DNA of 64,000 nt. Origin: Brevundimonas sp. Lineage in GTDB: Bacteria; Pseudomonadota; Alphaproteobacteria; Caulobacterales; Caulobacteraceae. Below, piece after piece: positions 43,496 through 51,361 of the stretch (position 1 is its first letter; each line of letters begins with the position of its first letter). The DNA is taken from positions 101,873 through 165,872 of the forward strand of contig NZ_JAQSDY010000022.1 in assembly GCF_029946145.1 (NCBI RefSeq), read 5' to 3'. The notes beneath the pieces were generated by a model. That model was not told the origin of the DNA, searched no databases, and saw only the letters and a program-made list of their open reading frames with translations. Position numbers and translations under genes: made by a program.

Positions 43496-43505
43496 GGGTG
43501 ACCCG

Positions 43506-44315
43506 GTGATCGCCGCCCTGCCGCCGCCCCCGCCCTCCATCTCCGCGCCCGCGCCGGAACGCTCGGCCGGCACGACGGACCAGGTACGGGTCGCAGCCGC
43601 CCTGACCGACGCGCGGGTGAGGGTCGACTCCAGTTTCCAGGGCGCGTCGATCGTCCTGTATGGCGCCGTCTTCAATCCCGGCGACCAGCCCGCCGATGTC
43701 GTGGTGGTGGTGCGCGGGCCGGACAGTCCCGTGCGGCTGGTCAAGAAGACGCGCAACACCGGCGTGTGGCTGAACAGCCGGCCCGTGCTGTTCGAGGGGG
43801 CTCCCGGCTTCTACATGACCGCCTCCACGCGGCCCTTGTCGGACATCGCCGATTTCGGCCAGTTGCGCCGGCTGGGGGTCGGCGTCGATCACCTGCGGAT
43901 CAACGCGCCGGAGGAGAGCCGCACCGTCACCCGATACGGCGTTCGCGACGTTGTCGTCAGCCGGCTGGGCGAGGACTATCTGGACTTCCGCCGCGCGGTG
44001 ATCCGGCTGCGCGAGGCGGCCGCCCTGTACAATACCGACCCGGAAGGGGTGGAGTTCGTCGACCGGGGGCTGTTCCGGGCCGAGGTCGAACTGCCCGCCG
44101 TCGCGCCCACCGGCCAGTATTTCGCCGAGGTCTGGCTGTTCCAGGATGGCGAGCCGGTTTCGGTCTCCAACCTGACCCTGACGGTCGAAAAGGTCGGCAT
44201 CGAGCGCGACATCTTCGAGTTCGCTCACAACCGTCCCTGGACCTACGGCCTGCTATGCGTCCTGCTGGCCGCGTTCACGGGGTGGGCCGCCAGCAGGATT
44301 TTCAGGCGTCAGTAG
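43506..44315 (+). CDS. TIGR02186 family membrane-anchored protein
   Basis: This is a 269-residue alphaproteobacterial protein found next to TauE/SafE-type permeases. It has an Ig-like beta region (about 30-235, with VRVDSSFQGASIVLYGAVF and GVEFVDRGLFRAEVELP) and one C-terminal transmembrane helix (about 245-262), ending with basic RIFRRQ. From GTG 43506 there is no signal peptide, only a Pro-rich start (PPPPPS). The frame is closed upstream by a TGA at 43494, so if exported it must use a non-cleaved or unusual signal. A role in sulfur-compound export is inferred from context alone. Confidence 0.85.
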   Translation: MIAALPPPPPSISAPAPERSAGTTDQVRVAAALTDARVRVDSSFQGASIVLYGAVFNPGDQPADVVVVVRGPDSPVRLVKKTRNTGVWLNSRPVLFEGAPGFYMTASTRPLSDIADFGQLRRLGVGVDHLRINAPEESRTVTRYGVRDVVVSRLGEDYLDFRRAVIRLREAAALYNTDPEGVEFVDRGLFRAEVELPAVAPTGQYFAEVWLFQDGEPVSVSNLTLTVEKVGIERDIFEFAHNRPWTYGLLCVLLAAFTGWAASRIFRRQ

Positions 44316-45407
44316 TCAGCTTGCCGCGAACTCGCTGAGCGCATCGATCACCGCGCGGTTCTGGTCTTCGGTGCCGACGGTGATCCGCAGGCAGTCCGGC
44401 AGGCCGTAGCCGCCGACGGGGCGGACGATGATGCCCTTCGTGTTCAGATAGTCGTTGGCGGCCGCGGCGTTGTGGGCTTCGTCGGGAAAGCGGACCAGCA
44501 CGAAATTGCCGGCGGACGGGAAGACGTCGAAGCCGAAGCCCCTGATGGCCTGGATCAGGCGCGGGCGCCAGGTTTCGACCAACTCCCGGGAGGCTTGCTG
44601 GTGGGCCTCGTCGCCGAGGGCGGCGACGGCGGCCTCGATCCCGGGCACCGAGACGTTGAAGGGCAGGCGGATGCGGTCGACCGCTTCGGCCACCTTCAGC
44701 GGGGCGTAGCCGAAGCCGATGCGCAGGCCGCCCAGGCCGTGGATCTTGGAGAAGGTGCGGGTGACGACGATGTTCCGGCTGTCGCGGGCCAGTGGGAAAC
44801 TGGTCTCCCAGTCGGGTTCGGCGACGAACTCTGCATAGGCCTCGTCGATGACCAGCAGGACGTCGGGCGACAGGCCTTCGTGCAGACGGCGGATTTCCTC
44901 GGCGGTGTTGTAGCTGCCGGTCGGGTTGGAAGGGCTGGAGACATAGACGATGCGGGTGCGGTCATCGACCTCGGCCAGAATGGCTTCCGGCGTCAGGCGG
45001 AAGTCGGGTTCGGGCGCCAGCTTGACCGAGGCCTGGTTGGCCAGGGCGCTGATACGATAGGCGAGGAAGCCGTATTTGCCGCTGACGATATTGTCGCCGG
45101 GCGTCAGATAGGTCTGGTTCAGCAGGGCGAAGACCTCGTCCGAGCCGTTGCCGAAGATCAGCCGCCCGGGCTCCAGGCCGTGGTGTTCGGCGACGGCGTC
45201 GCGCAGTTTCGTCGCCCGGCCGTCGGGGTACATATGGATGTTGGCGACCGAGGCCTCATAGGCGGCGCGGGCCTTCTCGCCTGCGCCCAGGGCGTTCTCG
45301 TTCGACGACAGCTTCATCGGCGTGGCCACGCCCTCGATGCGCGACTTGCCGCCGACGTAGGGGGCGATGTCAAGAATGCCGGGTTTGGGGGTGGGGGCGT
45401 CGGTCAT
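44316..45407 (-). CDS. hisC: Histidinol-phosphate aminotransferase
   Basis: This is a 363-residue class I/II PLP enzyme. It has KLSSNENALG, IFGNGSDEVF, YVSSPSNPTGSYN, IDEAYAEF and the PLP lysine in TRTFSKIHGLGGLRIGF. It converts imidazole acetol phosphate to histidinol phosphate. In alphaproteobacteria this gene often also serves as an aromatic aminotransferase beside tyrosine and phenylalanine genes, and the downstream gene order here fits that. It starts 8 bases after the next gene's stop on the same strand. Confidence 0.93.
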   Translation of the reverse strand: MTDAPTPKPGILDIAPYVGGKSRIEGVATPMKLSSNENALGAGEKARAAYEASVANIHMYPDGRATKLRDAVAEHHGLEPGRLIFGNGSDEVFALLNQTYLTPGDNIVSGKYGFLAYRISALANQASVKLAPEPDFRLTPEAILAEVDDRTRIVYVSSPSNPTGSYNTAEEIRRLHEGLSPDVLLVIDEAYAEFVAEPDWETSFPLARDSRNIVVTRTFSKIHGLGGLRIGFGYAPLKVAEAVDRIRLPFNVSVPGIEAAVAALGDEAHQQASRELVETWRPRLIQAIRGFGFDVFPSAGNFVLVRFPDEAHNAAAANDYLNTKGIIVRPVGGYGLPDCLRITVGTEDQNRAVIDALSEFAAS

Positions 45408-45415
45408 GGGTGCTT

Positions 45416-46099
45416 TCAGAACAGGGGGGCGGCGCCGATGACGCCGCTGAGGCCGCCGGGCGCGGATGAAAGCCGCCCGTCCTCGGCCTGCACATAGCCC
45501 GCCAGCATGAACAGCTTCAAGCCGCCCGCGGCGATCAGCGGACTGGCGGCCAGGCCGGCGGCGGCGAGCGCTTCCACGATCGTGGCCGCCGGGGCGGCGC
45601 TGTCGGTGGTCCAGAAGGTGCGATCATCGCCGGTCGGGCCGGGCGGCGCCTGCTGGATCAGCAGGGCCCGGGGGACGCCGAGGCGATCGTCGGGCAGGGC
45701 GGCCACGACCCGCAGGGCAGGCTCGGCGAGCAGACGGCCCCACCATGCCGAGGCCGGCGTCAGATCCATCAGGGCGCGGGCGCCGTCGCGGACGACGGCC
45801 AGGGCCTGATCCGGGTCGGACGCGGTGCGGGCGGTCAGGCCATACCGGTCGGCGGCGAGGGTCTGGCTGGCCGACCCCCATACAACCAGCGGCGCCCCGG
45901 AGGCCGCGTCAATGCGGCCCAGCACCGCCCGAAGCACGGCGGCCCCGGCAGGGGGTTCGCCAGCCAGTGTCTGCCGCAGGGCGATGGCGTCGGCGTCGGG
46001 CCTCGGACGCGCGCCGGCAGCCAGACGGGCCCGAACGGCGTTCGCCACCGCCCGGTCGAGGGTCAGCCGGTCGGCGTCTTCGTCGGGCTCGGTCAACAT
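45416..46099 (-). CDS. Unknown protein, tentatively related to long chorismate mutases
   Basis: This is a 227-residue protein, Ala/Pro-rich, with a weak helix at the N-terminus and an alpha/beta body (APLVVWGSASQTLAADRYG, ALMDLTPASAWWGRLLAEP, GPTGDDRTFWTTD). From memory the second half resembles the C-terminal part of alphaproteobacterial long chorismate mutases, but the mutase helix itself is not clear. The start overlaps the DUF2125 stop by one base (TGATG). A metabolic role linked to hisC and aromatic amino acids is only inferred. Confidence 0.35.
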   Translation of the reverse strand: MLTEPDEDADRLTLDRAVANAVRARLAAGARPRPDADAIALRQTLAGEPPAGAAVLRAVLGRIDAASGAPLVVWGSASQTLAADRYGLTARTASDPDQALAVVRDGARALMDLTPASAWWGRLLAEPALRVVAALPDDRLGVPRALLIQQAPPGPTGDDRTFWTTDSAAPAATIVEALAAAGLAASPLIAAGGLKLFMLAGYVQAEDGRLSSAPGGLSGVIGAAPLF

Positions 46100-47136
46100 C
46101 AGAACAGCTTCGGCGCCGGAGCGAGGGCGAAGGGCCCCAGCCAGGTGCGGCCGTCACGGAAGCGGATGACCAGATCGACGCCGCGGTCCCCGGAAACGGC
46201 GGTCGCGGCGGCGGCTCCCGCCGCGCCGAGGCGGTTGACGGCGCCCGACTGCGAGCGGGCCAGGCCGGCGATGGCGGCTCCAGGTTGTTCGGCCCTGAGG
46301 GAGACCTCGCCCTCGAGGCGGCCCCCGGCGTCGGCGGCCAGGGTCTCGCTTTCGATGCGGGCGCGGCTTTCGCCCGCGGCCAGCTCGCCCTTGATGGCGG
46401 TGAAGCGTCCGCCCGAGGCGGTCCAGGCGGCGAAGACGCCGGCGCTGTCCATGCCGCCGAGGCGGCCGGCGTTGACGAGCGTGCCCTCGATCCGGGCGGT
46501 CAGACGGCCCTGTCGCGTGGCGCCTTCGACCGGGCCGCCGGGACGGCCGCGCGCATCGACCAGTTCGAAGGCCACGTCCATCTCGTCAGTGGCCGCGCGG
46601 CCACCCGTCAGGTGCGGGCGGACATTGAGCAGTATCCGTTCGGCCGAGGCGATGGGGAAGGGTTCGGCGCCCTGATGGGTCGTGAAGCCGGGACGGATCA
46701 TCTCGGCGCGCAGGTCGGGAAACCGTTCGCGCAGATGGCTGACGCTCAGGCGCAGGCCATCGCCGGCGATGCCGACCTTGCCCTTGCCGGCGCGGGTCAG
46801 GGTCAGGCCGTCCGGGGCGATCACCACCCAGCGGTCGGGGTTGTAGGCGTTGGTCTCGGCGATCAATTCCGGCGCCGCTATGCCGTGACCCGAGGGGGCC
46901 ATGATCTCGGCGTGGGGGATCGACACCCGCGCCCGGAACGGCCAGCCGGTGGTGGTCCGGGAGGCGTAGCTGATCTGCCACCCGTCCTGCCGCATGGCCG
47001 CGACCTGGGCGTCCAGCCGGGTCTCGATCTGTTGCGTCAGATAGAACCACCAGCCCGTCCAGGCGCCCAGCAGCACCCCCGCGATCACGAAGGGAACCAG
47101 CAGGCCGCGGCGACTATGGCGGGGTTCGGCGGTCAT
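46099..47136 (-). CDS. DUF2125 domain protein, membrane anchored
   Basis: This is a 345-residue protein with one N-terminal transmembrane segment (about 10-31, FVIAGVLLGAWTGWWFYL), then a long beta-rich periplasmic region typical of DUF2125. It has IPHAEIMAPSGHGIAAPELIAE, NPDRWVVIAPDGL, and the long repeat-like domain to the C-terminus. Function unknown; such domains often resemble AsmA-like lipid-transfer proteins. It is the first gene of the hisC unit. Confidence 0.8.
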   Translation of the reverse strand: MTAEPRHSRRGLLVPFVIAGVLLGAWTGWWFYLTQQIETRLDAQVAAMRQDGWQISYASRTTTGWPFRARVSIPHAEIMAPSGHGIAAPELIAETNAYNPDRWVVIAPDGLTLTRAGKGKVGIAGDGLRLSVSHLRERFPDLRAEMIRPGFTTHQGAEPFPIASAERILLNVRPHLTGGRAATDEMDVAFELVDARGRPGGPVEGATRQGRLTARIEGTLVNAGRLGGMDSAGVFAAWTASGGRFTAIKGELAAGESRARIESETLAADAGGRLEGEVSLRAEQPGAAIAGLARSQSGAVNRLGAAGAAAATAVSGDRGVDLVIRFRDGRTWLGPFALAPAPKLF

Positions 47137-47205
47137 CGAGGCTCCGGAAAAACGGGGTCTGGCAGGTTGAACGTCTGAAACCCGGAACCGGGCCGAAAAA
47201 CACAG

Positions 47206-47228
47206 TCTACTGCGTCTACTGCGTCTAC
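47206..47228. repeat. Short 9-bp tandem repeat upstream of the DUF2125 gene
   Basis: TCTACTGCG occurs at 47206-47214 and 47215-47223, followed by TCTAC. It sits about 70 bases before the DUF2125 start. No gene or hairpin was seen in the rest of the 241-base gap (47137-47377). Confidence 0.5.
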
Positions 47229-47377
47229 CCGGTCCGCTTCGAGCGAAACCACACAGCCGCCCGGGCGCCCGATATGGTGAAGCCGGAAACCGGCGGCAAG
47301 CCCCGACGTGGGAACACCGGGCGGGGTCACCCGGGGCGGTCCCCCGCCCGATTCGCAGCGTTCATGGGGAGGGGAGG

Positions 47378-50239
47378 TCAGGCCAGGAACGCTCCCACCT
47401 GCTCCACCGCGTCAGCCAGTCCCATGCGCTGCACCTCCGTGCCCGGCGGAAGGCTGCCGAACAGGCGGGTGGGGGCGGCGGCGTCGAGCATGACGAAGAC
47501 GCCCTTGTCGTCGGCGCGGCGGATCAGCCGGCCGAAGGCCTGGGCCATTTTGGCGCGGGCCAGGGCGTCGTCGAAATTGCGGCCCCCGGCGCCCTCGCCG
47601 CCGAAGCGCAGACGCCGCGCCTTGTGCAGCAGGTCAGGGCGCGGCCACGGCACGCGGTCGAAGGCGAGGATGCGCAGGCTGCGGCCCGGCACGTCGACGC
47701 CGTCGCGCACCGCGTCCGTGCCCAGCAGGCAGCTGTCCTGCTCGGCGCGGAACACGTCGACCAGGGCGCCGACCTCGAGCGGATCGACGTGCTGGGCGTA
47801 GAGGGGGATGCCGTGTTTCGCGAGGTCGGGACCCAGCCGCTCATAGACCGCCTTCAGCCGGCGGATGGCGGTGAACAGGCCGAGGCCCCCGCCGCCCGCG
47901 GCGAGGAAAAGTTCGCGCATCGCCGCCGCCGTCTGACGCGTGTCGTCCTTGATCAGATCATTGACGACGATAACCCGGGCGTTGGCGGCGTAGTCGAACG
48001 GGCTTTCGACCTTCAGCGTCCTGGCAGGCTCGATCAGCCGGGCGGAGCCGGTGCGCAGGCGGGCCATGTCGAACGGGTCGTCGGAGTTGGGGTCGGACAG
48101 GGTGGCCGAAGTCACCAGTACGCCGTGGGCCGGCATGATGACCGCGGCTTCCAGCGGCACGGTCGGATCGATCCAGTGGCGGCGCAGGGCCACGTCCATG
48201 ATCCGGCCGAAGGCAGCCTCGGCCGACAGCCAGTCGAGGAAGTCGGGGTCCGGCTCGTCGGATGATACTTCCAGCGCCGCCAGCATCGAGCGCCATCCCG
48301 GCAGTGTCATGCGGGCGCGGCGGTCAAGACCGCGCAGGGCCCCCTCGATGCGGGCGCGGGAGGCGCCGTCCAGGTCGGAGGCCTCGTCGTCGAGGATGTC
48401 CTCCAGATGGCGGGACAGGGCCAGCAGCGGGGCCTCGACGGCGGCCAGGGCCCGGGCGGCTTCGCGCGCGGCCTCGAGCACCGGTTCGGTGACGGGGCGC
48501 AGGGAGCATTCCATGCCGAATTCGGTCCCGCCGCCCGAGGCGTTTTCGGATGTCCGTGCACGGAGCTGTTCCAGTGCGGCCAGCAGGAAGCGTTCGATCG
48601 GTCCGACCGGATTGACCTCGCCCGAGGCCGGGGCGATGCGCCCCGACACGCCTTCGCCGGGCAGCTGGGCGGCGGCGCGGACCGCGTCCTGCAGCGCCTT
48701 CGTCGCCGCCTCGTTGTCGGCGCACAGGTCGCCGAGCCGCTGTTCCAGACCGCGCCCGCGCCGGCCCCGGCCTTCCGGTCCCCGCAGCCAGCGGCGCAGC
48801 TCGGCGGCCTCCTGGCCCGAGAGGCAGGCCGAGAAGGCGCTGTCGGCGGCATCGAACAGATGGTGGCCCTCGTCGAAGACGATCCGTTTCAGGGCCGCCG
48901 TCTCGCCGTCCTGTTTCAGGCCGCGCGCCGACCGGGCGCCGTCGAAGGCGGCCTGGGTCATGACCAGGGCGTGATTGGCGACGACGAGATCGGCCCGGCG
49001 GCTGGCGCGGATGGTCTTTTCGACGAAACAGGTCCGGTAGTGGGGGCAGGCGGCGTGGACGCATTCGCCGCGCCGGTCGACGAGGTTGGCGGCGCTGGCC
49101 TGATGGCTCGGTCCCGTCGCGAACAGGCCGGGCAGCCAGCCGGGATAGTCGCCACCGGTCATGTCGCCATCGCGCGTATGCATGGCCCAGCGGCTGGCCA
49201 GGGCCATGCCGACCAGGTCGCCGTTCCCCAGTTGCGCGGCCTGCACCATGTCCTGCAGGTTCAGCAGGCAGAGGTAGTTCTCCCGCCCCTTGCGAACCAC
49301 GGTCTTCTTCTTGCGCTCGACGGGATCGGGCCAGAGGGCGGCGCTCTCGCGGTCGATCTGGCGCTGCAGGGCGCGGGTGTAGGTCGAGACCCAGGCGGCG
49401 CCCTGATTGCGCTCGGCCCACAGGCTGGCGGGGGCGAGGTAGCCGAGGGTCTTGCCGGTGCCGGTGCCGGCCTCGGCCAGCAGGAAGCGGGGACGCCCCT
49501 CCTCGTTGCGCGGCGAGAAGGCGTAGGCGGCCTCGGCGGCGTAGTCCGATTGGGTCGGGCGGGTCTCGTCGAGGCCCGAGGCCTGAAGCAGTTTCTCGAG
49601 CCGGATGCGGGCGGATTCGGAATCGACCGGGGCCGAGCCGGCCTCGCCGCGCGGCGCCTCGTCCTCCCATTCCGGCAGGCGGGACCAGGCGTCGAGGCCG
49701 CTGCCGCGATGCTGGCGTTCGCGGACCGGGTGGTGCTGCAGGGCGCCGGACACGCGCCACGCCCACGACCAGCCGGCGCGGCCCAGGGTCTCGGCGAGGG
49801 TGAAGGCGGCCTCGCGGTCGGGGTAGGCCGGGTCGGCCAGCTCCTTCAGCAGGCCGGCGGCGGCGTCCATCAAGGCCTGGGCCTGGGCCTCGGCCCCCTT
49901 GGGTTCGCTCATCCCCATGGCCAGGGCCAGACCGCTGGGCGAGGGGGCGCAGAAGCGGGCCGGGCGGACGAAGGCGAACAGCTCCAGCACGTCCAGCAGA
50001 TTGACCGAACGCGGCGGCGGGGCGATGCCGAGACGGCGCGCGGTCAGGCTGGCGTGGGCGACCATGACCGGGGCGGTGGTGAAGGCCCCCTCGGCCGCGC
50101 CGCGCCCGATCTTGCGCGCGCCTTCGCCGTCGCAGATCGCCCCCGCGCCCGGCGGGATGGCGAGCGCCGGCGGCAGGGCCAGCCATGGCTCGGCGCCGGT
50201 CAGGGCGGCGCCTCCGTCAATTCGACCGTCGGCGATCAC
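47378..50239 (-). CDS. DinG-family ATP-dependent DNA helicase
   Basis: This is a 953-residue XPD-like helicase. Walker A is AEAGTGTGKTLGYLAPA (about 250). The Fe-S cluster cysteines are likely ENYLC, ECVHAAC and YRTC. The DEAH-type box is VFDEGHHLFD. Motifs V-VI are in VRDGVDVPGRSL and AQAFGRLIRR. It unwinds damaged or blocked DNA and R-loops. The GTG start overlaps the stop of the RhuM-family gene (GTGATCA...), which is unusual for a housekeeping helicase, and the N-terminus before VIADGRIDGG may have been lost when that gene was inserted. Confidence 0.9.
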   Translation of the reverse strand: MIADGRIDGGAALTGAEPWLALPPALAIPPGAGAICDGEGARKIGRGAAEGAFTTAPVMVAHASLTARRLGIAPPPRSVNLLDVLELFAFVRPARFCAPSPSGLALAMGMSEPKGAEAQAQALMDAAAGLLKELADPAYPDREAAFTLAETLGRAGWSWAWRVSGALQHHPVRERQHRGSGLDAWSRLPEWEDEAPRGEAGSAPVDSESARIRLEKLLQASGLDETRPTQSDYAAEAAYAFSPRNEEGRPRFLLAEAGTGTGKTLGYLAPASLWAERNQGAAWVSTYTRALQRQIDRESAALWPDPVERKKKTVVRKGRENYLCLLNLQDMVQAAQLGNGDLVGMALASRWAMHTRDGDMTGGDYPGWLPGLFATGPSHQASAANLVDRRGECVHAACPHYRTCFVEKTIRASRRADLVVANHALVMTQAAFDGARSARGLKQDGETAALKRIVFDEGHHLFDAADSAFSACLSGQEAAELRRWLRGPEGRGRRGRGLEQRLGDLCADNEAATKALQDAVRAAAQLPGEGVSGRIAPASGEVNPVGPIERFLLAALEQLRARTSENASGGGTEFGMECSLRPVTEPVLEAAREAARALAAVEAPLLALSRHLEDILDDEASDLDGASRARIEGALRGLDRRARMTLPGWRSMLAALEVSSDEPDPDFLDWLSAEAAFGRIMDVALRRHWIDPTVPLEAAVIMPAHGVLVTSATLSDPNSDDPFDMARLRTGSARLIEPARTLKVESPFDYAANARVIVVNDLIKDDTRQTAAAMRELFLAAGGGGLGLFTAIRRLKAVYERLGPDLAKHGIPLYAQHVDPLEVGALVDVFRAEQDSCLLGTDAVRDGVDVPGRSLRILAFDRVPWPRPDLLHKARRLRFGGEGAGGRNFDDALARAKMAQAFGRLIRRADDKGVFVMLDAAAPTRLFGSLPPGTEVQRMGLADAVEQVGAFLA

Positions 50240-51303
50240 CTTGATCGCTTCTTGTCTTTCAAGGTTTTCGCGAGCTGACGAAGCTGATCCTCACCGGCCG
50301 TCTCGGCCTCCAGACGTCTCAGGTCCTTGTAGGCCTTGATCTCCTTCGACGCATGAGCCGCAGCTTTCGCACGGCTCACGGTGGTCGCCGCTCCCCAAGG
50401 CTTCAGCGGGCGTCCGTCCAGTTTGATCAGGTCTCGCAGCTTGATCTGGAATTCGCCCAAGGTCGTCGTCCGGCGCTGTTCCGCCTGACTGTCGAAGAAC
50501 TCCAGCATCAGGCTCGTGATGTGGTTGAGCGCCTTGATCTCGGGCTCGTGGAGCAAGTTTTTCGCGGTCGTGGCTTCATCGACTGTGGGCATCTGGCCCT
50601 TGAAGGTCACGACCCCGGCGGCGTCTTTTCGGTGATCGACCCGTTCAACGATCAGCTCGCTGGCCGTCTTCTGAAGGACAGCCCAGTGAAGCGTGTTCTG
50701 GATGTCGGCGAAGAACCCAGTGTGCTGGCTCTGGTCGTGGGGATCGTAGTCCACGCAGAACGACGCAAGTTCAAGGATGCGGGTCCACATCCTCTTTTCC
50801 GATGACCGGATGTCGCGGATGCGATCGAGAAGTTGGTCGAAGAAGTCCGGCTTACCATCCGGATTCTTCAGGCGCTCGTCGTCGATGACGAACCCTTTGA
50901 CGAGGTAGGCCATCAACACCTGCGTCGCCCAAATGCGGAACATGGTCCCCAAGCGCGAACTGACCCGATAGCCGACTGCGATGATGACATCGAGGCTGTA
51001 CAGGTTGGTCCGATAGGTTTTCCCGTCGGCGGCAGTTATCCAAGATTCTTGGACAACTGAATCAGCGGCCAATTCGCCCTCTGCGAATATGTTCTTGATG
51101 TGGTTGCTGACGCTGCGGACATCGACGCCGAACATGTGCGCCATCTGCGCCTGGGTCGCCCAGAAGGTGTCGCCCACGACGCGGAGTTCGGCGCGGACGC
51201 CATCCTTAGAAACATAGACGAGAAAACGATCGCCCGTGTCGCCGTCCTCCCGGAGGGTGACCGGTCCGTTGTCGTGGGAATCGGGGAGGTGGTCGTCGTT
51301 CAT
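50236..51303 (-). CDS. RhuM (virulence RhuM) family protein
   Basis: This is a 355-residue RhuM-family protein. The conserved core is FWATQAQMAHMFGVDVRSVSNHIKNIF, split here for length, with helix-turn-helix character, then YSLDVIIAVGYRVSSRLGTMFRIWATQVL and YLVKGFVIDDERL. The C-terminal half (about 190-300, with DYDPHDQSQHTGFF and TASELIVERVDH) resembles a Fic/DOC-type fold, but the canonical HPFxxGN box is not seen. The base composition is clearly more AT-rich than its neighbours, with less biased third positions, so it is likely foreign. Such genes occur in mobile islands. Its start is 58 bases from the divergent helicase gene. Confidence 0.9.
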   Translation of the reverse strand: MNDDHLPDSHDNGPVTLREDGDTGDRFLVYVSKDGVRAELRVVGDTFWATQAQMAHMFGVDVRSVSNHIKNIFAEGELAADSVVQESWITAADGKTYRTNLYSLDVIIAVGYRVSSRLGTMFRIWATQVLMAYLVKGFVIDDERLKNPDGKPDFFDQLLDRIRDIRSSEKRMWTRILELASFCVDYDPHDQSQHTGFFADIQNTLHWAVLQKTASELIVERVDHRKDAAGVVTFKGQMPTVDEATTAKNLLHEPEIKALNHITSLMLEFFDSQAEQRRTTTLGEFQIKLRDLIKLDGRPLKPWGAATTVSRAKAAAHASKEIKAYKDLRRLEAETAGEDQLRQLAKTLKDKKRSR

Positions 51304-51361
51304 GGGTCGAGGCTAGCATTCGCGGGAGTGAAACGGAACGGGAACATGCTATAGGCGCGAT

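Noticed and set aside
47137..47377. Possible small RNA or leader in the gap before the DUF2125 gene
   Set aside because: Only a short 9-bp tandem repeat is present; no terminator, promoter pair or stable hairpin was found.
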